From contig CAWJUH010000002.1 in NCBI GenBank assembly GCA_963846005.1, positions 124,001 through 188,000 of the forward strand: DNA of 64,000 nt, given 5' to 3'. Positions 7,599-16,139 of this stretch are shown in pieces (position 1 is the first letter of the stretch; each line of letters opens with the position of its first letter). The DNA is from CAVSUR01 sp963846005. Lineage in GTDB: Bacteria; Actinomycetota; Actinomycetes; Streptosporangiales; Streptosporangiaceae. The notes under the pieces are model-generated. The model was given only the letters and a program-made list of their open reading frames with translations, did not search any database and was not told the DNA's origin. The position numbers and the translations under genes are program-made.

Positions 7599-9386
7599 AT
7601 GAATTCTTCGGGGGTTCCGTCCTGCGCATGTGACGGGCATCGCGTGTTCGCGGACGCCATCGACGTCAGCGGGCACGACGATCCGGCCGCGGCCGCAGAC
7701 GAGCATCCGGGGGCGTCCCCCGGGGAGCCGGCCCGCGGGCCGGATCCCGGCGAGCCCGCCGCCCGCGAGCACCTTCGCCATGCCGACCACCTGTTCCTGG
7801 GCCGGATCGTCACCATGGACGAGGCTCAGCCCGAGGCCGCCGCGGTGGCCATCCGGCGCGGCAAGGTGATCGGCGTCGGCCCGGCCGCCGGTCTCGAGCC
7901 GCTGACCGGCCCGTTCACCCGGCGCATCCAGCTGGGGGACCGGGTCATGTACCCCGGGTTCATCGAGCCCCACATGCACGTCTGGGCGACTGCGGTCACC
8001 TACCGGTGGATCGACTGCAGCCCGCGGGCCAACGGCAGCGCCGAGGACGTCCTCGCCACCATCGCCGCCGCGGCGGCGAAGGCGGGCAGCGGCAGCTGGA
8101 TCCTCGGGGCCTCGTTCGACCCGTCGCTGCTCAAGGGTTTCCCCGAGCTGTCCCGCCGCGAGCTGGACGCTGCCGCCCCGGCCAACCCGGTGCTGATCCT
8201 CAACGCGTCCATGCACTTCGCCTACGTCAACTCCGCGGCGCTGGAGCGCGCGGGCATCAGCGACACCGCCGCCGACCCGCCGGGCGGTCACTACGGCCGC
8301 GACGGCACCGGCACGCTCACCGGCGTGCTGGGCGAGATGGGCGCGATCGCGCCGGCGCTCAGGCACATCGGCCGGATCACCCCGATGATGATCATGCGGA
8401 ACATCCACGCGATCACTCGCGACGCGGCGGCGGCCGGGGTCACCGCGATGCGGGAGGGCGCGACCGGGGCGCTCATCGGCCCGCGCGAGGTCGAGTTGCT
8501 GCACGCGCTGCGCCGGCTGGGCTGGCTGAAGTGCCGGCTGAGCCTGGCGGTCGTGGATGACCTGGCGGCCGGCTGGACCAGCCCGGAGATCCGCCCGGGC
8601 GCCGGGGATGACATGGTCTGGCTGGGTGCTCGCAAGATCATCGCCGACGGCTCGAATCAGGGCCGCAGCGGCTACCTGAAGCAGCCCTACCTCGGGACCG
8701 GCGGGCGCGGTGCCGCCAACCTCTCCCGCGACCAGCTGGCCGAGCGCATCCGCTGGTGCGAGGACCATGGCTGGCAGCTCATGGTGCACGCCAACGGCGA
8801 CGCGGCCATCGAGATGGTGATCGGCGCCTACGAGCAGGCCCTGTCCGGGCGGCCGCGCAAGGACCTGCGGCACCGCATCGAGCATTGCTCGCTGGCCGGG
8901 GACGGCATGTTCGAGCGGATGGCGGCGGCCGGGGTGACGCCGAGTTTCCTGATGAACCATGTGTACTACTGGGGCCAGACGCTGCGCGACAACTTCCTCG
9001 GCCGCGGGCGGTCCGGGCTGCTGGACCGGGCCGCGTCCGCGCGCGCCGCCGGCCTGCGGTTCAGCCTGCACTCGGACTACAACGTCAGCCCGATCAGCCC
9101 GCTGCAGCTAGTGATGGTGGCCGCGACCCGGCAGATGCGGGACGGCGGCACCCTGAACGAGGCCGAGAAGGTCTCCGTCTACCAGGCGCTGCGGGCCGTG
9201 ACCATCGACGCCGCCTGGCACATTCACGCCGACGATGTCATGGGCAGCATCGCGGTCGGCAAGCATGCCGACTTCGCCATCCTCGACGACGACCCGCAGC
9301 AGGTCCCGGCGGGCCAGATCGCCGAGATCCGGGTGCTGGAGACCTGGCTCGGGGGCAAGCCGTCGTTCCGCGCCCGGCCGGGCTGA
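7599..9386 (+). CDS. Amidohydrolase family 3 (YtcJ-like) metal-dependent hydrolase
   Basis: 595-residue member of the amidohydrolase superfamily. Residues 1-60 are Pro/Ala/Asp-rich and look like an extra tail. HLFLGRIVTMD starts the conserved part, EPHMHVWA gives the HxH metal ligands, and HANGDAAIEM, LRHRIEHCSL and SLHSDYNVSPISP carry the later metal and active-site His/Asp residues. Enzymes of this family deacylate or hydrolyse diverse exocyclic amides; substrate is not predictable. GGGGGAG 9 bases before the ATG supports the start. It may share a control region with the divergent usp gene. Confidence 0.88.
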   Translation: MNSSGVPSCACDGHRVFADAIDVSGHDDPAAAADEHPGASPGEPARGPDPGEPAAREHLRHADHLFLGRIVTMDEAQPEAAAVAIRRGKVIGVGPAAGLEPLTGPFTRRIQLGDRVMYPGFIEPHMHVWATAVTYRWIDCSPRANGSAEDVLATIAAAAAKAGSGSWILGASFDPSLLKGFPELSRRELDAAAPANPVLILNASMHFAYVNSAALERAGISDTAADPPGGHYGRDGTGTLTGVLGEMGAIAPALRHIGRITPMMIMRNIHAITRDAAAAGVTAMREGATGALIGPREVELLHALRRLGWLKCRLSLAVVDDLAAGWTSPEIRPGAGDDMVWLGARKIIADGSNQGRSGYLKQPYLGTGGRGAANLSRDQLAERIRWCEDHGWQLMVHANGDAAIEMVIGAYEQALSGRPRKDLRHRIEHCSLAGDGMFERMAAAGVTPSFLMNHVYYWGQTLRDNFLGRGRSGLLDRAASARAAGLRFSLHSDYNVSPISPLQLVMVAATRQMRDGGTLNEAEKVSVYQALRAVTIDAAWHIHADDVMGSIAVGKHADFAILDDDPQQVPAGQIAEIRVLETWLGGKPSFRARPG

Positions 9387-9427
9387 TGGCCGCGGGACCG
9401 TGGCCGGCAGCCTGCCAGCCGCCGTGA

Positions 9428-11113
9428 TTACGGCACCATCCACGACAACACGGGCGTCGACTGCAGGTAGACGAGCACGGCCATGGCGATGATCAAGGCC
9501 AGGCTCCAGCCGATCAGCTTGCGGAAGATGTCGCCTTCCCGCCCGCCGAGGCCCACCGCGGCGGCGGCGATGGCCAGATTCTGCGGCGAGATCATCTTGG
9601 CCAGCACTCCGCCCGAGCTGTTGGCGGCGGCCAGCAGCACGGGCGACAGGTCCGCATGCTGCGCCGCCGTCACCTGGAGCGCGCCGAACAACGAGTTGGT
9701 CGAGGTGTCTGAGCCGGTCACCGCCGTCCCGAACCAGCCGACGATGGGCGACAAGAAGGCGAAGAACGCACCCGCGCCCGCCGCCCACGTGCCCAGCGTG
9801 ATCGTCTGAGCTGAGTCGTTCATCACATAGGCGAGCGCCAGCACGGAGCACACCGTGACGATCGGCCAGGCCAGGATCCGCAGCGTCTGCAGATAGACGA
9901 AGGCGGCACGCCCGGGACGCGCGCGCAGGAAGGGGACGCTCAGCAGGCCGGCGACCAGCAGCTGCGTGCCCGCCGCGGTCAGCCAGTTGAGCTTGAAGGT
10001 CTCGCTCGTCAGCGGCTTGCCCGTGGAGCTGACCACATGCAGGCCCGGCCAGGCGAACTCCTGGGTGACCTTGTCGAGGTCGGTGGTGATGAAGTACAGG
10101 CTGCAGAAGCCCAGCACGATGATGATGATGATGTAGGGCGCGAACGCCGCCCACGTCTCCCGGCGGGGAATCGGGCGCCCCTCATCGGCCAGCGTGCGCA
10201 AGTCCGTCGCCCCGTCCGCGCTAGCCGGGACCGCGGCCGCCGCGGCCGCCGGGCCTGCCGCTTCCGTGTCGTCCGCCCCCTGGCCTGCGGGGGCCGGAGC
10301 GGCGGGTTGCCAGACCCGCAGCAGGGCTACCAGCGCGGCCGCGGCAGCCAGTGAGGCCAGGATGTCGGTCAGCCCGGGGGTGATGTAGTTAGAGGAGACA
10401 AACTGCATGATGGCGAAGGTGCCGCCGGCGGTGAGCGCGGCCGGCCAGACGGCCCGGGCGGCGCGGAGCCCGGACACCATGACGACCAGCAGGAACGGCA
10501 GCACGAAAGCCAGGATCGGGGTCTGGCGGCCGACCATCGCACTCAGCGAGTGCTCCGGCAGGCCGGTTACCTGCGCGAGAGTGACAATCGGGATGGCAAT
10601 GGCGCCGAAGGCGACCGGAGCAGTGTCGGCGAGCAGGCACACCGCCGCGGCCTTCAGCGGCCTGACCCCGAGGGCGACGAGCATGACGCCGCAGATGGCC
10701 GCGGGCGTGCCGAACCCGGCCAGCGCCTCGAGCAGGGCGCCGAAGCAGAAGGCGATCATGATCACCTGCACGCGGATGTCGTCCGAGACGGCCCCGAAGG
10801 CACGGCGCAGCACGGCGAAGTGCCCCGTCTCGACGGTGAGGTTATAGATCCACAAAGCGTTGATGACAATCCACATGATCGGGAAGAACCCGAATAGCGC
10901 GCCCTCGGCCGCGGAGTCGAAGGCCTGGCCCACGGGCATGCTGTAGACCGCGATGGCGACGACGATCGAGACGCCGAGGCCAGTCAGTGCTGCCCATTGC
11001 GCCTTGATGCGCACGATTCCGAGCAGCACGAACAGCGCCAGCAGCGGCAGCACCGCGAAAATCGATGTGATCCCGAGCGAGTGGGCCACCGGATCCAGCA
11101 CCTGTCGATACAT
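9428..11113 (-). CDS. lldP: L-lactate permease (LctP family)
   Basis: Integral membrane lactate/glycolate:proton symporter of 561 residues with 12 or more hydrophobic segments spread along its length. Typical LctP stretches are visible: MWIVINALWIYNLTVETG, EALAGFGTPAAICGVMLV, GWFGTAVTGSDTSTNSLFG near the C terminus. A hydrophilic loop rich in Ala, Asp and Thr lies in the middle. The ATG giving MYRQVLDPV has GAGGAG 6-7 bases upstream, so it is preferred to a longer frame. A DosR-like box lies 209 bases upstream. It probably imports lactate for use with the acid-activating ligase and PEP carboxykinase found elsewhere in the window. Confidence 0.92.
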   Translation of the reverse strand: MYRQVLDPVAHSLGITSIFAVLPLLALFVLLGIVRIKAQWAALTGLGVSIVVAIAVYSMPVGQAFDSAAEGALFGFFPIMWIVINALWIYNLTVETGHFAVLRRAFGAVSDDIRVQVIMIAFCFGALLEALAGFGTPAAICGVMLVALGVRPLKAAAVCLLADTAPVAFGAIAIPIVTLAQVTGLPEHSLSAMVGRQTPILAFVLPFLLVVMVSGLRAARAVWPAALTAGGTFAIMQFVSSNYITPGLTDILASLAAAAALVALLRVWQPAAPAPAGQGADDTEAAGPAAAAAAVPASADGATDLRTLADEGRPIPRRETWAAFAPYIIIIIVLGFCSLYFITTDLDKVTQEFAWPGLHVVSSTGKPLTSETFKLNWLTAAGTQLLVAGLLSVPFLRARPGRAAFVYLQTLRILAWPIVTVCSVLALAYVMNDSAQTITLGTWAAGAGAFFAFLSPIVGWFGTAVTGSDTSTNSLFGALQVTAAQHADLSPVLLAAANSSGGVLAKMISPQNLAIAAAAVGLGGREGDIFRKLIGWSLALIIAMAVLVYLQSTPVLSWMVP

Positions 11114-11321
11114 CCGCTCTCCTCGGAGTGGCCGGGTCGGCGTCGGCCGGCTGCCGGGCGGCGCAGAAATGGCGGGAATAAGTCCGGCAGCGTACTTCGG
11201 CTCGCAGGTGCGGATCAAGGGGGCTAAAGGCCAGCAGATCGTCACCGCGGAAACGCGCGCCCGGCAGCGCCGCCGCTGTCCGCGCGGCCAGATAGGCCCG
11301 GCTGAGACGGCGGTGCACCGT

Positions 11322-11335
11322 TAAGGACTTTGGTC
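11322..11335 (-). promoter_or_regulatory. DosR-like box upstream of the lactate permease
   Basis: AGGACTTTGGTCCC: left half-site with one mismatch, right half-site perfect, preceded by TT and followed by G as in the 20-base DosR consensus. It sits in a 423-base stretch (11114-11536) with no convincing gene; the remainder of that stretch shows nothing else I can name. Confidence 0.45.
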
Positions 11336-11536
11336 CCGCGGTCTTGAGCCGTTCGGCCCTGCTGGGGCCGGGCGCCGGTGCGCTGATATGAAAGGTGGCG
11401 AGAAGGGCCACGCAGGGAGACGCGGAGTTACGGGACCGGTCCGGCGGCACCGCGCACCGCGCAATCTGGATCCGCGAGCAGCGGACGGTCCTTCTCGCCG
11501 TTTGCTCGCGGGCGCCCGGCCGCGGGCGACGGCCGG

Positions 11537-12721
11537 CTACGGCTGCGGCAGCAGGCCGTGCTGGGGGAACACCGCGAGCCGGGTCGCCATGATCGCCTGG
11601 TCGACCGGGTCGGCCGGGTCGTAGCCCGCCTCGAACGCGGAGTACCGGCCCGCGGCGCCCTCGGTCATCAGCTCGGGGGGCCGGCCGCCGGTCCGGCTGG
11701 CCGCGAACTCGCGCCAGCCCGCGGGGGTCGGCGTGCCCGGGTCGACCGGCCGCCCGGAGGCCTCGGCCAGCAGGTGCGTCCAGGTCCGCGGCACCACCTG
11801 CAGCCGCTCGTACCCGCCGCCCCCGGTGAGCAGCCAGCGCCCGCCGGCCACCTCGTGGGCCAGGGCGTGGATGGCCGCGTGCACCGTGCGCTGGGCGTCG
11901 ATGGTGACCTCCAGATTCGCCAGCGGGTCCATCCAGTGCGTGTCACAGCCGTGCTGGCTGACGATGACCTGCGGGCCGAACGCGCGGATCAGCGGCGGCA
12001 CGGTGGCGTGAAAAGCGCGCAGCCAGCCCGCGTCCGGTGTCCCGGCGGGCAGGGCCACGTTGACCGCGGATCCGGGCGCCCCGGCGGCACCGGTCTCGGC
12101 CGGGCGGCCGGTGCCGGGGAACAGCGTCGCCGGGCTCTCGTGCAGGCTGATCGTCAGCACCCGCGGGTCGGCGTAGAAGGCGGCCTGCACGCCGTCACCG
12201 TGGTGCACGTCGATGTCGATATAGGCGATCCGCCCGGCGCCGGCCGACAGCAGCCAGGCGATCGCGATCGCCGGGTCGTTGTAGATGCAAAAGCCGCTGG
12301 CGTACCCGCGCATCGCGTGGTGCAGGCCGCCGGCGATGCTCGCGCCGTGCTGGGCCCGGCCGGCCGACATGGCCCGGGCCGCGGCCAGCGTGGCCCCGGC
12401 GACCAGCGCTGACGCGTCGTGCATGCCGGGGAAGACCGGGTCGTCCGCGGTGCCGAGCCCGTACCGCAGCACCGGGACGCCGGGCCGCCCGCCGCCCGCC
12501 GCGCGCACCGCCGCGATATAGCCCGGATCGTGGATGAGCTCCAGCTCGGCGTCGGTGGCCGGCGCGGGCCGGGCCACGCTCACCCCGTCCGCGTCCAGCA
12601 CGCCGAGCGCCCGGGCCAGCGCGATGGTCAGCTCGACCCGGACCGGGGCCAGCGGGTGGTCCCCGCCGAAGTCGTAGGCAGTGAGCCGCTCGTCCCAGGC
12701 CACCTGCAGCGAGCACGTCAT
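11537..12721 (-). CDS. acuC: Histone deacetylase-like AcuC family protein
   Basis: Zinc-dependent lysine deacetylase, 394 residues, cytoplasmic. HHAMRG holds the paired active-site His (134-135), YIDIDVHHGDG carries the zinc ligands Asp171 and His173, GCDTHWMDPLANL the third ligand Asp, and LTGGGGY the family C-terminal glycine loop. In Bacillus, AcuC removes acetyl groups from acetyl-CoA synthetase; the acyl-CoA synthetase here has the matching SGK acetylation site, so the pairing is plausible but inferred. The ATG chosen follows GAGGGA by 8 bases; a 22-residue upstream extension is unlikely. Confidence 0.9.
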   Translation of the reverse strand: MTCSLQVAWDERLTAYDFGGDHPLAPVRVELTIALARALGVLDADGVSVARPAPATDAELELIHDPGYIAAVRAAGGGRPGVPVLRYGLGTADDPVFPGMHDASALVAGATLAAARAMSAGRAQHGASIAGGLHHAMRGYASGFCIYNDPAIAIAWLLSAGAGRIAYIDIDVHHGDGVQAAFYADPRVLTISLHESPATLFPGTGRPAETGAAGAPGSAVNVALPAGTPDAGWLRAFHATVPPLIRAFGPQVIVSQHGCDTHWMDPLANLEVTIDAQRTVHAAIHALAHEVAGGRWLLTGGGGYERLQVVPRTWTHLLAEASGRPVDPGTPTPAGWREFAASRTGGRPPELMTEGAAGRYSAFEAGYDPADPVDQAIMATRLAVFPQHGLLPQP

Positions 12722-12892
12722 GCTGCCGTCCCTCGAGGTCGCGCGGCCGCCCGGGCGCTGTGTTCGCGCGGCCGCTGAGTATCCCACATCTTGCGGTACC
12801 GGCCCCCGGCTGCCAAGACCTCGCGGCGGGAGGGCGGCCGGGCCCGCGGGCTGGCGGCGGGAGCACCGGGTGAGCTGCCCGGCCGCCCGCGC

Positions 12893-12930
12893 TTGACAAA
12901 TCTACCGGCGTTGCTCATTATAGTTAGCAA
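12893..12930 (+). promoter_or_regulatory. Sigma-70-type promoter with overlapping operator for the phasin-like gene
   Basis: TTGACA at 12893-12898 and CATTAT at 12916-12921 are separated by 17 bases, a consensus-like spacing rare in this GC-rich window. An inverted repeat TTGCT-N10-AGCAA (12911-12930) overlaps the -10 element, the layout of a repressor site. The downstream gene starts at 12956. Confidence 0.6.
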
Positions 12931-12955
12931 CAAAGACGTGAAGGAGGAACCACAG

Positions 12956-13264
12956 ATGACCGAGAGCCGCAAGGTTGGCCAGGAAGTGCAGGACGAGATC
13001 CTGAGCACCGTCCGCAGGAGCCAGTCGGCCGTGATCGACGCCCTGCAGGCCTGGGCCAGCACCATCCAGTCGATGACCCCCGACCTGCCGAACCTGGACG
13101 TGCCGTTCAGCGACAAGCTGCCGCGGCCGCAGGACCTGGTCGCCGGCGCCTACGACTTCGCCGAGCAGCTGCTGGCCAGCCAGCGCAAGTTCGCCGAGGA
13201 CGTGATGGCCGCCACCGCGCCCATGCTCGGCGTGGGCCCGGACAAGAAGACCGCCGCGAAGTAG
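12956..13264 (+). CDS. Small phasin-like protein
   Basis: 102-residue soluble protein without membrane segments. It begins MTESRKVGQEVQDEILSTVR, is Pro-rich in the middle (TPDLPNLDVPFSDKLP), and then has YDFAEQLLASQRKFAEDVMA, an amphipathic helix of the kind found in phasins (polyhydroxyalkanoate-granule coats) and HbhA-like proteins; the tail is Lys/Ala-rich. A strong AAGGAGG sits 7-8 bases before the ATG. With the near-consensus promoter this looks like a highly expressed gene. Granule association is an inference; no PHA synthase is in the window. Confidence 0.7.
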   Translation: MTESRKVGQEVQDEILSTVRRSQSAVIDALQAWASTIQSMTPDLPNLDVPFSDKLPRPQDLVAGAYDFAEQLLASQRKFAEDVMAATAPMLGVGPDKKTAAK

Positions 13265-13286
13265 CCTGCCGGCTGCGCGACGGCGC

Positions 13287-13319
13287 CCGCGCGGCGGCCC
13301 TGAGGGGCCGGCCGCGCGG
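13287..13319. terminator. Hairpin between convergent genes
   Basis: Arms CCGCGCGGCGGCCC and GGGCCGGCCGCGCGG pair with a one-base bulge around a TGAG loop. It lies between the phasin-like gene and the convergent aldo/keto reductase, as expected for a shared bidirectional terminator. There is no T-run. Confidence 0.5.
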
Positions 13320-13368
13320 ACGCATTTCCGGCCGGTTCCGCCGGCAGCCGCCGGATCGGAATCCGGGG

Positions 13369-14157
13369 CTAGCCCCGGCCGAGCTGGTCGATGCTGGCCA
13401 CCTCACCGGGGGTCAGCTCAAAGCCGGCCACGTCCAGGTTCGCCCGGATCCGGTCCGGCTGCGACGACTTGACCAGGACCGGGATCTGGTGCTCCAGGTG
13501 CCAGCGCAGCACCACCTGCGCCGGGCTGACCTTGTGCGCGGCGGCGGCCTGGGCCAGCACCGGGTCGGCCAGGTCGGTGTCCTTGAGCGGGCTGTAGCCC
13601 TCCAGCACCACCCCGCGTTCGCCGTGCCCGGCCAGCGTCGCGGCGTCGAAGCGGGCCGGACTCCAGTGCACCTGGTTCACCGCGGGCAGCTCGCCGGAGC
13701 CGGCCAGCTCGTCGATCTGGGCCAGGCTGTAGTTGCTCACGCCGACCGACCGCACCAGCCCGGCGGCCCTGGCCGCCGACAGCTCGTTCCACACCTGCTG
13801 GCGCAGCCCGCGCCGGGCCGGCGGCCAGTGCACCAGCCACAGGTCCAGGTAGTCGGTGCGCAGCGCGCGCAGTGACCGGCGCAGCACCTGGCGCTCCTGC
13901 CCGGCGTCGGAGGAGCGCAGCTTGGTGGTGATGAACACCTCGCCGCGGTCCAGCCCGCTGTCGGCCACGGCCCGGCCCACCTCGTCCTCGTTGCGGTACA
14001 TGGTGGCGGTGTCGATGTGCCGGTACCCGGCGGCCAGCGCGGCGAGCACCGCGTCGTAGGCCCGCCGGCCGCGCAGCGGCCAGGTGCCGAATCCGACCAT
14101 GGGCAGCCCGTCCCCGCCGCGCAGGGTGACGACGGGCATCTGAGGGGTCTGGCTCAC
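13369..14157 (-). CDS. Aldo/keto reductase
   Basis: 262-residue NADPH-dependent TIM-barrel oxidoreductase. Catalytic tetrad residues are visible: Asp in HIDTATMY, Tyr of the same motif, Lys in ITTKL, and His in LVHWPP; VGVSNYS and the C-terminal VLVKSSQPDRIRANL loop bind the cofactor. Length and motifs match the 2,5-diketo-gluconate reductase-like subfamily, but the substrate is unknown. The frame starts at a GTG; an ATG six codons later (MPVVTLRGG) is an equally good start. It ends a run of minus-strand genes and follows the aminotransferase by 4 bases, probably in one operon. Confidence 0.9.
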   Translation of the reverse strand: MSQTPQMPVVTLRGGDGLPMVGFGTWPLRGRRAYDAVLAALAAGYRHIDTATMYRNEDEVGRAVADSGLDRGEVFITTKLRSSDAGQERQVLRRSLRALRTDYLDLWLVHWPPARRGLRQQVWNELSAARAAGLVRSVGVSNYSLAQIDELAGSGELPAVNQVHWSPARFDAATLAGHGERGVVLEGYSPLKDTDLADPVLAQAAAAHKVSPAQVVLRWHLEHQIPVLVKSSQPDRIRANLDVAGFELTPGEVASIDQLGRG

Positions 14158-14161
14158 CGGC

Positions 14162-15103
14162 CTATTGTGCGCCCTGCCGGTCCCCGCCGCGCAGGCCGGG
14201 CCAGTCCGCCGCCGGCGTGCCGGACCGGGCGGTCTCGGCCGCGAGCAGCTCGGCCAGCTTGCGGGTGACCGGGCCCGGCGCGCCGTCGCCGATGATCCGG
14301 CCGTCCAGCGCGGTGACCGGGGCGATACCGCCCATCGTGCCCGTCACGAACAGCTCGTCGGCGGCGTGCAGCTGGGACAGGCTGTAGTCGCCCTCGGCGC
14401 AGCCGATGCCCGCCTGGGCGGCCAGCTCCATGACCGCGCCGCGGGTGATGCCCTCCGGGCAGGCCGCCGCCGCCGGGGTGCCGAGTGCCCCGCCCGTGAC
14501 CAGGAACACGTTGGTCGCGTTGGTCTCGGCCGCGAAGCCGCGGTGGTCGAGCATCAGCGCATCATCGGCGCCCGCCGCGTTCGCCTCGATCTTGGCCAGG
14601 ATCGAGGTCAGCAGGTTGTTGTGGTGAATCTTCGGGTCCAGGCTGTCCGGCGGCGCCCGCCGCACGCTGGAGGTGATCAGCGTGATGCCGCCGGCGTCGT
14701 ACACCGGCGGCTTGTGCTCGGCCAGCACGATGAGCGTCGGGCCGGACTGGTTCAGCCGCGGGTCCATTCCGCTGGTGATCTTCACGCCGCGGGTCAGGGT
14801 GAGCCGGATATGCACGCCGTCGGTCATCTGGTTGGCGGCCAGGGTGCGCCGGATCTGCCCGGTGATCTCCTCGTCGGGCGGCACCGACGCGAACGCCAGC
14901 GCCCGCGCCGAACGGCGCAGCCGGGCCAGGTGCTCGTCCAGCCGGAAGATCCGGCCCTGGTACAGCCGCAGCCCCTCCCAGACTGCGTCGCCGCCCTGCA
15001 CCGCGGAGTCGAACGGGCTGACCGCGGCCTGGTCCCGGTGCGTCAGCTTCCCGTTCACGCTGACGATCAGGTCCCGGTTCCGCTCATCGAACGTCTGCAG
15101 CAT
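14162..15103 (-). CDS. Class IV PLP-dependent aminotransferase
   Basis: 313-residue branched-chain/D-amino acid aminotransferase or aminodeoxychorismate lyase-like fold-type IV enzyme. The PLP Lys is in DPKIHHNNLL, the phosphate-binding and substrate region in GFAAETNATNVF and GITRGAVMEL, and the C-terminal TGTMGGIAPV loop is present. The motif DAVWEGLR at the N terminus resembles IlvE-type enzymes. GGAGG lies about 6 bases before the ATG. It is followed by the aldo/keto reductase 4 bases away. Exact amino-acid substrate cannot be read from the sequence. Confidence 0.88.
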   Translation of the reverse strand: MLQTFDERNRDLIVSVNGKLTHRDQAAVSPFDSAVQGGDAVWEGLRLYQGRIFRLDEHLARLRRSARALAFASVPPDEEITGQIRRTLAANQMTDGVHIRLTLTRGVKITSGMDPRLNQSGPTLIVLAEHKPPVYDAGGITLITSSVRRAPPDSLDPKIHHNNLLTSILAKIEANAAGADDALMLDHRGFAAETNATNVFLVTGGALGTPAAAACPEGITRGAVMELAAQAGIGCAEGDYSLSQLHAADELFVTGTMGGIAPVTALDGRIIGDGAPGPVTRKLAELLAAETARSGTPAADWPGLRGGDRQGAQ

Positions 15104-15114
15104 CAGGGCCTCCG

Positions 15115-15163
15115 TGATCGTGTGAGGTTCTCAGGCCTGAGAACGGAAAAGTCCACACGATCA
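15115..15163. repeat. Dispersed palindrome family, copy A
   Basis: Outer arms TGATCGTGTG and CACACGATCA enclose a second, perfect 18-base palindrome GTTCTCAGGCCTGAGAAC (15127-15144) and the segment GGAAAAGTC. The outer arms are identical to those of copy C (50691-50739), and the minus-strand reading GATCGTGTGGAC-TTTTCCG matches copy B (41468-41518). It lies between two minus-strand genes. Confidence 0.75.
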
Positions 15164-15187
15164 TGAGTATCCCGCCGCCGCAGCGGG

Positions 15188-15238
15188 CGGCGGCTCAGCG
15201 GACGGCGGCTCAGCGGATGGCGGCTCAGCGGATGGCGG
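15188..15238. repeat. 15-bp tandem repeat, 3.4 copies
   Basis: Unit CGGCGGCTCAGCGGA (third copy starts with T). It spans the restored stop codon of the oxidoreductase gene at 15225, so unit-number changes would alter only the extreme C terminus or the 3' flank. Confidence 0.8.
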
Positions 15239-16063
15239 ACAGGGCCTGCGCCAGCGGGGCGAGCACGGCGGGGTCGTGCGGCGGCGGCAGGATGATGATG
15301 GCCAGGTCGAGGCCCAGCTCGCCGAGCTCGGCGGCCGTCTGCACGGCCGGCCCGTCTCGCCGCCCGGGCCCAGCCGCACGTGGCTGGACAGCGTGATCTC
15401 CTGCGGATCCCGGCCGATGTCGCGGCAGTGGGCATGCAGGACATCCCGCTTGCGCGCGAATTCCCCGGCGGTGCCGCCGACGAAGTTCCAGTGCTGGGCG
15501 AACCGGGCCGCGGTGCGCAGCGTGCGCTTCTCCCCGCTGCCCCCGATCACCACCGGCGGGTGCGGCTGCTGCACCGGCTTCGGCTCGCACCGCGCGCCGG
15601 CGAGCCGGTAGTACTGGCCGTCGAAATCCGTGGCCGGCTGGGTCAGCAGGCTGACGATGACCTGGCAGGCCTCCTCGAAGCGGTCGCTGCGCTCGGCCGG
15701 GCCGCCCAGCTCGATCCCGTAGCCGCCGGACTCCTCCTCGTTCCAGCCGGCGCCGATGCCGAGCTCGAGCCGGCCGCCGGAGACGATGTCCAGGGTGGCG
15801 GCCATGTTGGCCAGCACCGCCGGGTGCCGGTAGTGGATGCCGGTGACCAGCGTGCCCAGCCGGAGCCGGCGGGTCGCCTGCGCCAGCGCGGCCAGGGTCA
15901 TCCAGCCTTCCAGGCACGGGCCGGCCGAGTCGGAGAAGATCGGGTAGAAGTGGTCGAAGGTCCAGCCTGACTCGAAGATCTCGATGTCGTCGGCTTCCTT
16001 CCACACCGCGAGCATGTCCGGCCACGTGGTGTGCTGCGGGGAGGTCTTGAAGGCGAATCGCAT
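15225..16063 (-). CDS. LLM-class F420-dependent oxidoreductase, frameshifted near its 3' end
   Basis: Luciferase-like TIM-barrel flavin/F420 oxidoreductase of about 280 residues: IEIFESGWTFDHF, LRLGTLVTGIHYRHPA, GRLELGIGAGWNEEE and PPVVIGGSGEKRTL are typical. After HVRLGPGG the open frame changes to nonsense and runs to 15161, whereas the neighbouring frame gives DGPAVQTAAELGELGLDLAI and ends LSAIR at 15225, the expected family C terminus. Two extra bases near 15354-15360 (CGAGAC for CGAC) explain it, so I give the restored end. Substrate unknown. Confidence 0.8.
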
Positions 16064-16139
16064 GCCGCCATCCTGCCAGGGCCATCCGGCGCGGCGGCGG
16101 CCGCGGCCAGGACACCAGGAGCCGCGGCGGTAGCCGCGG

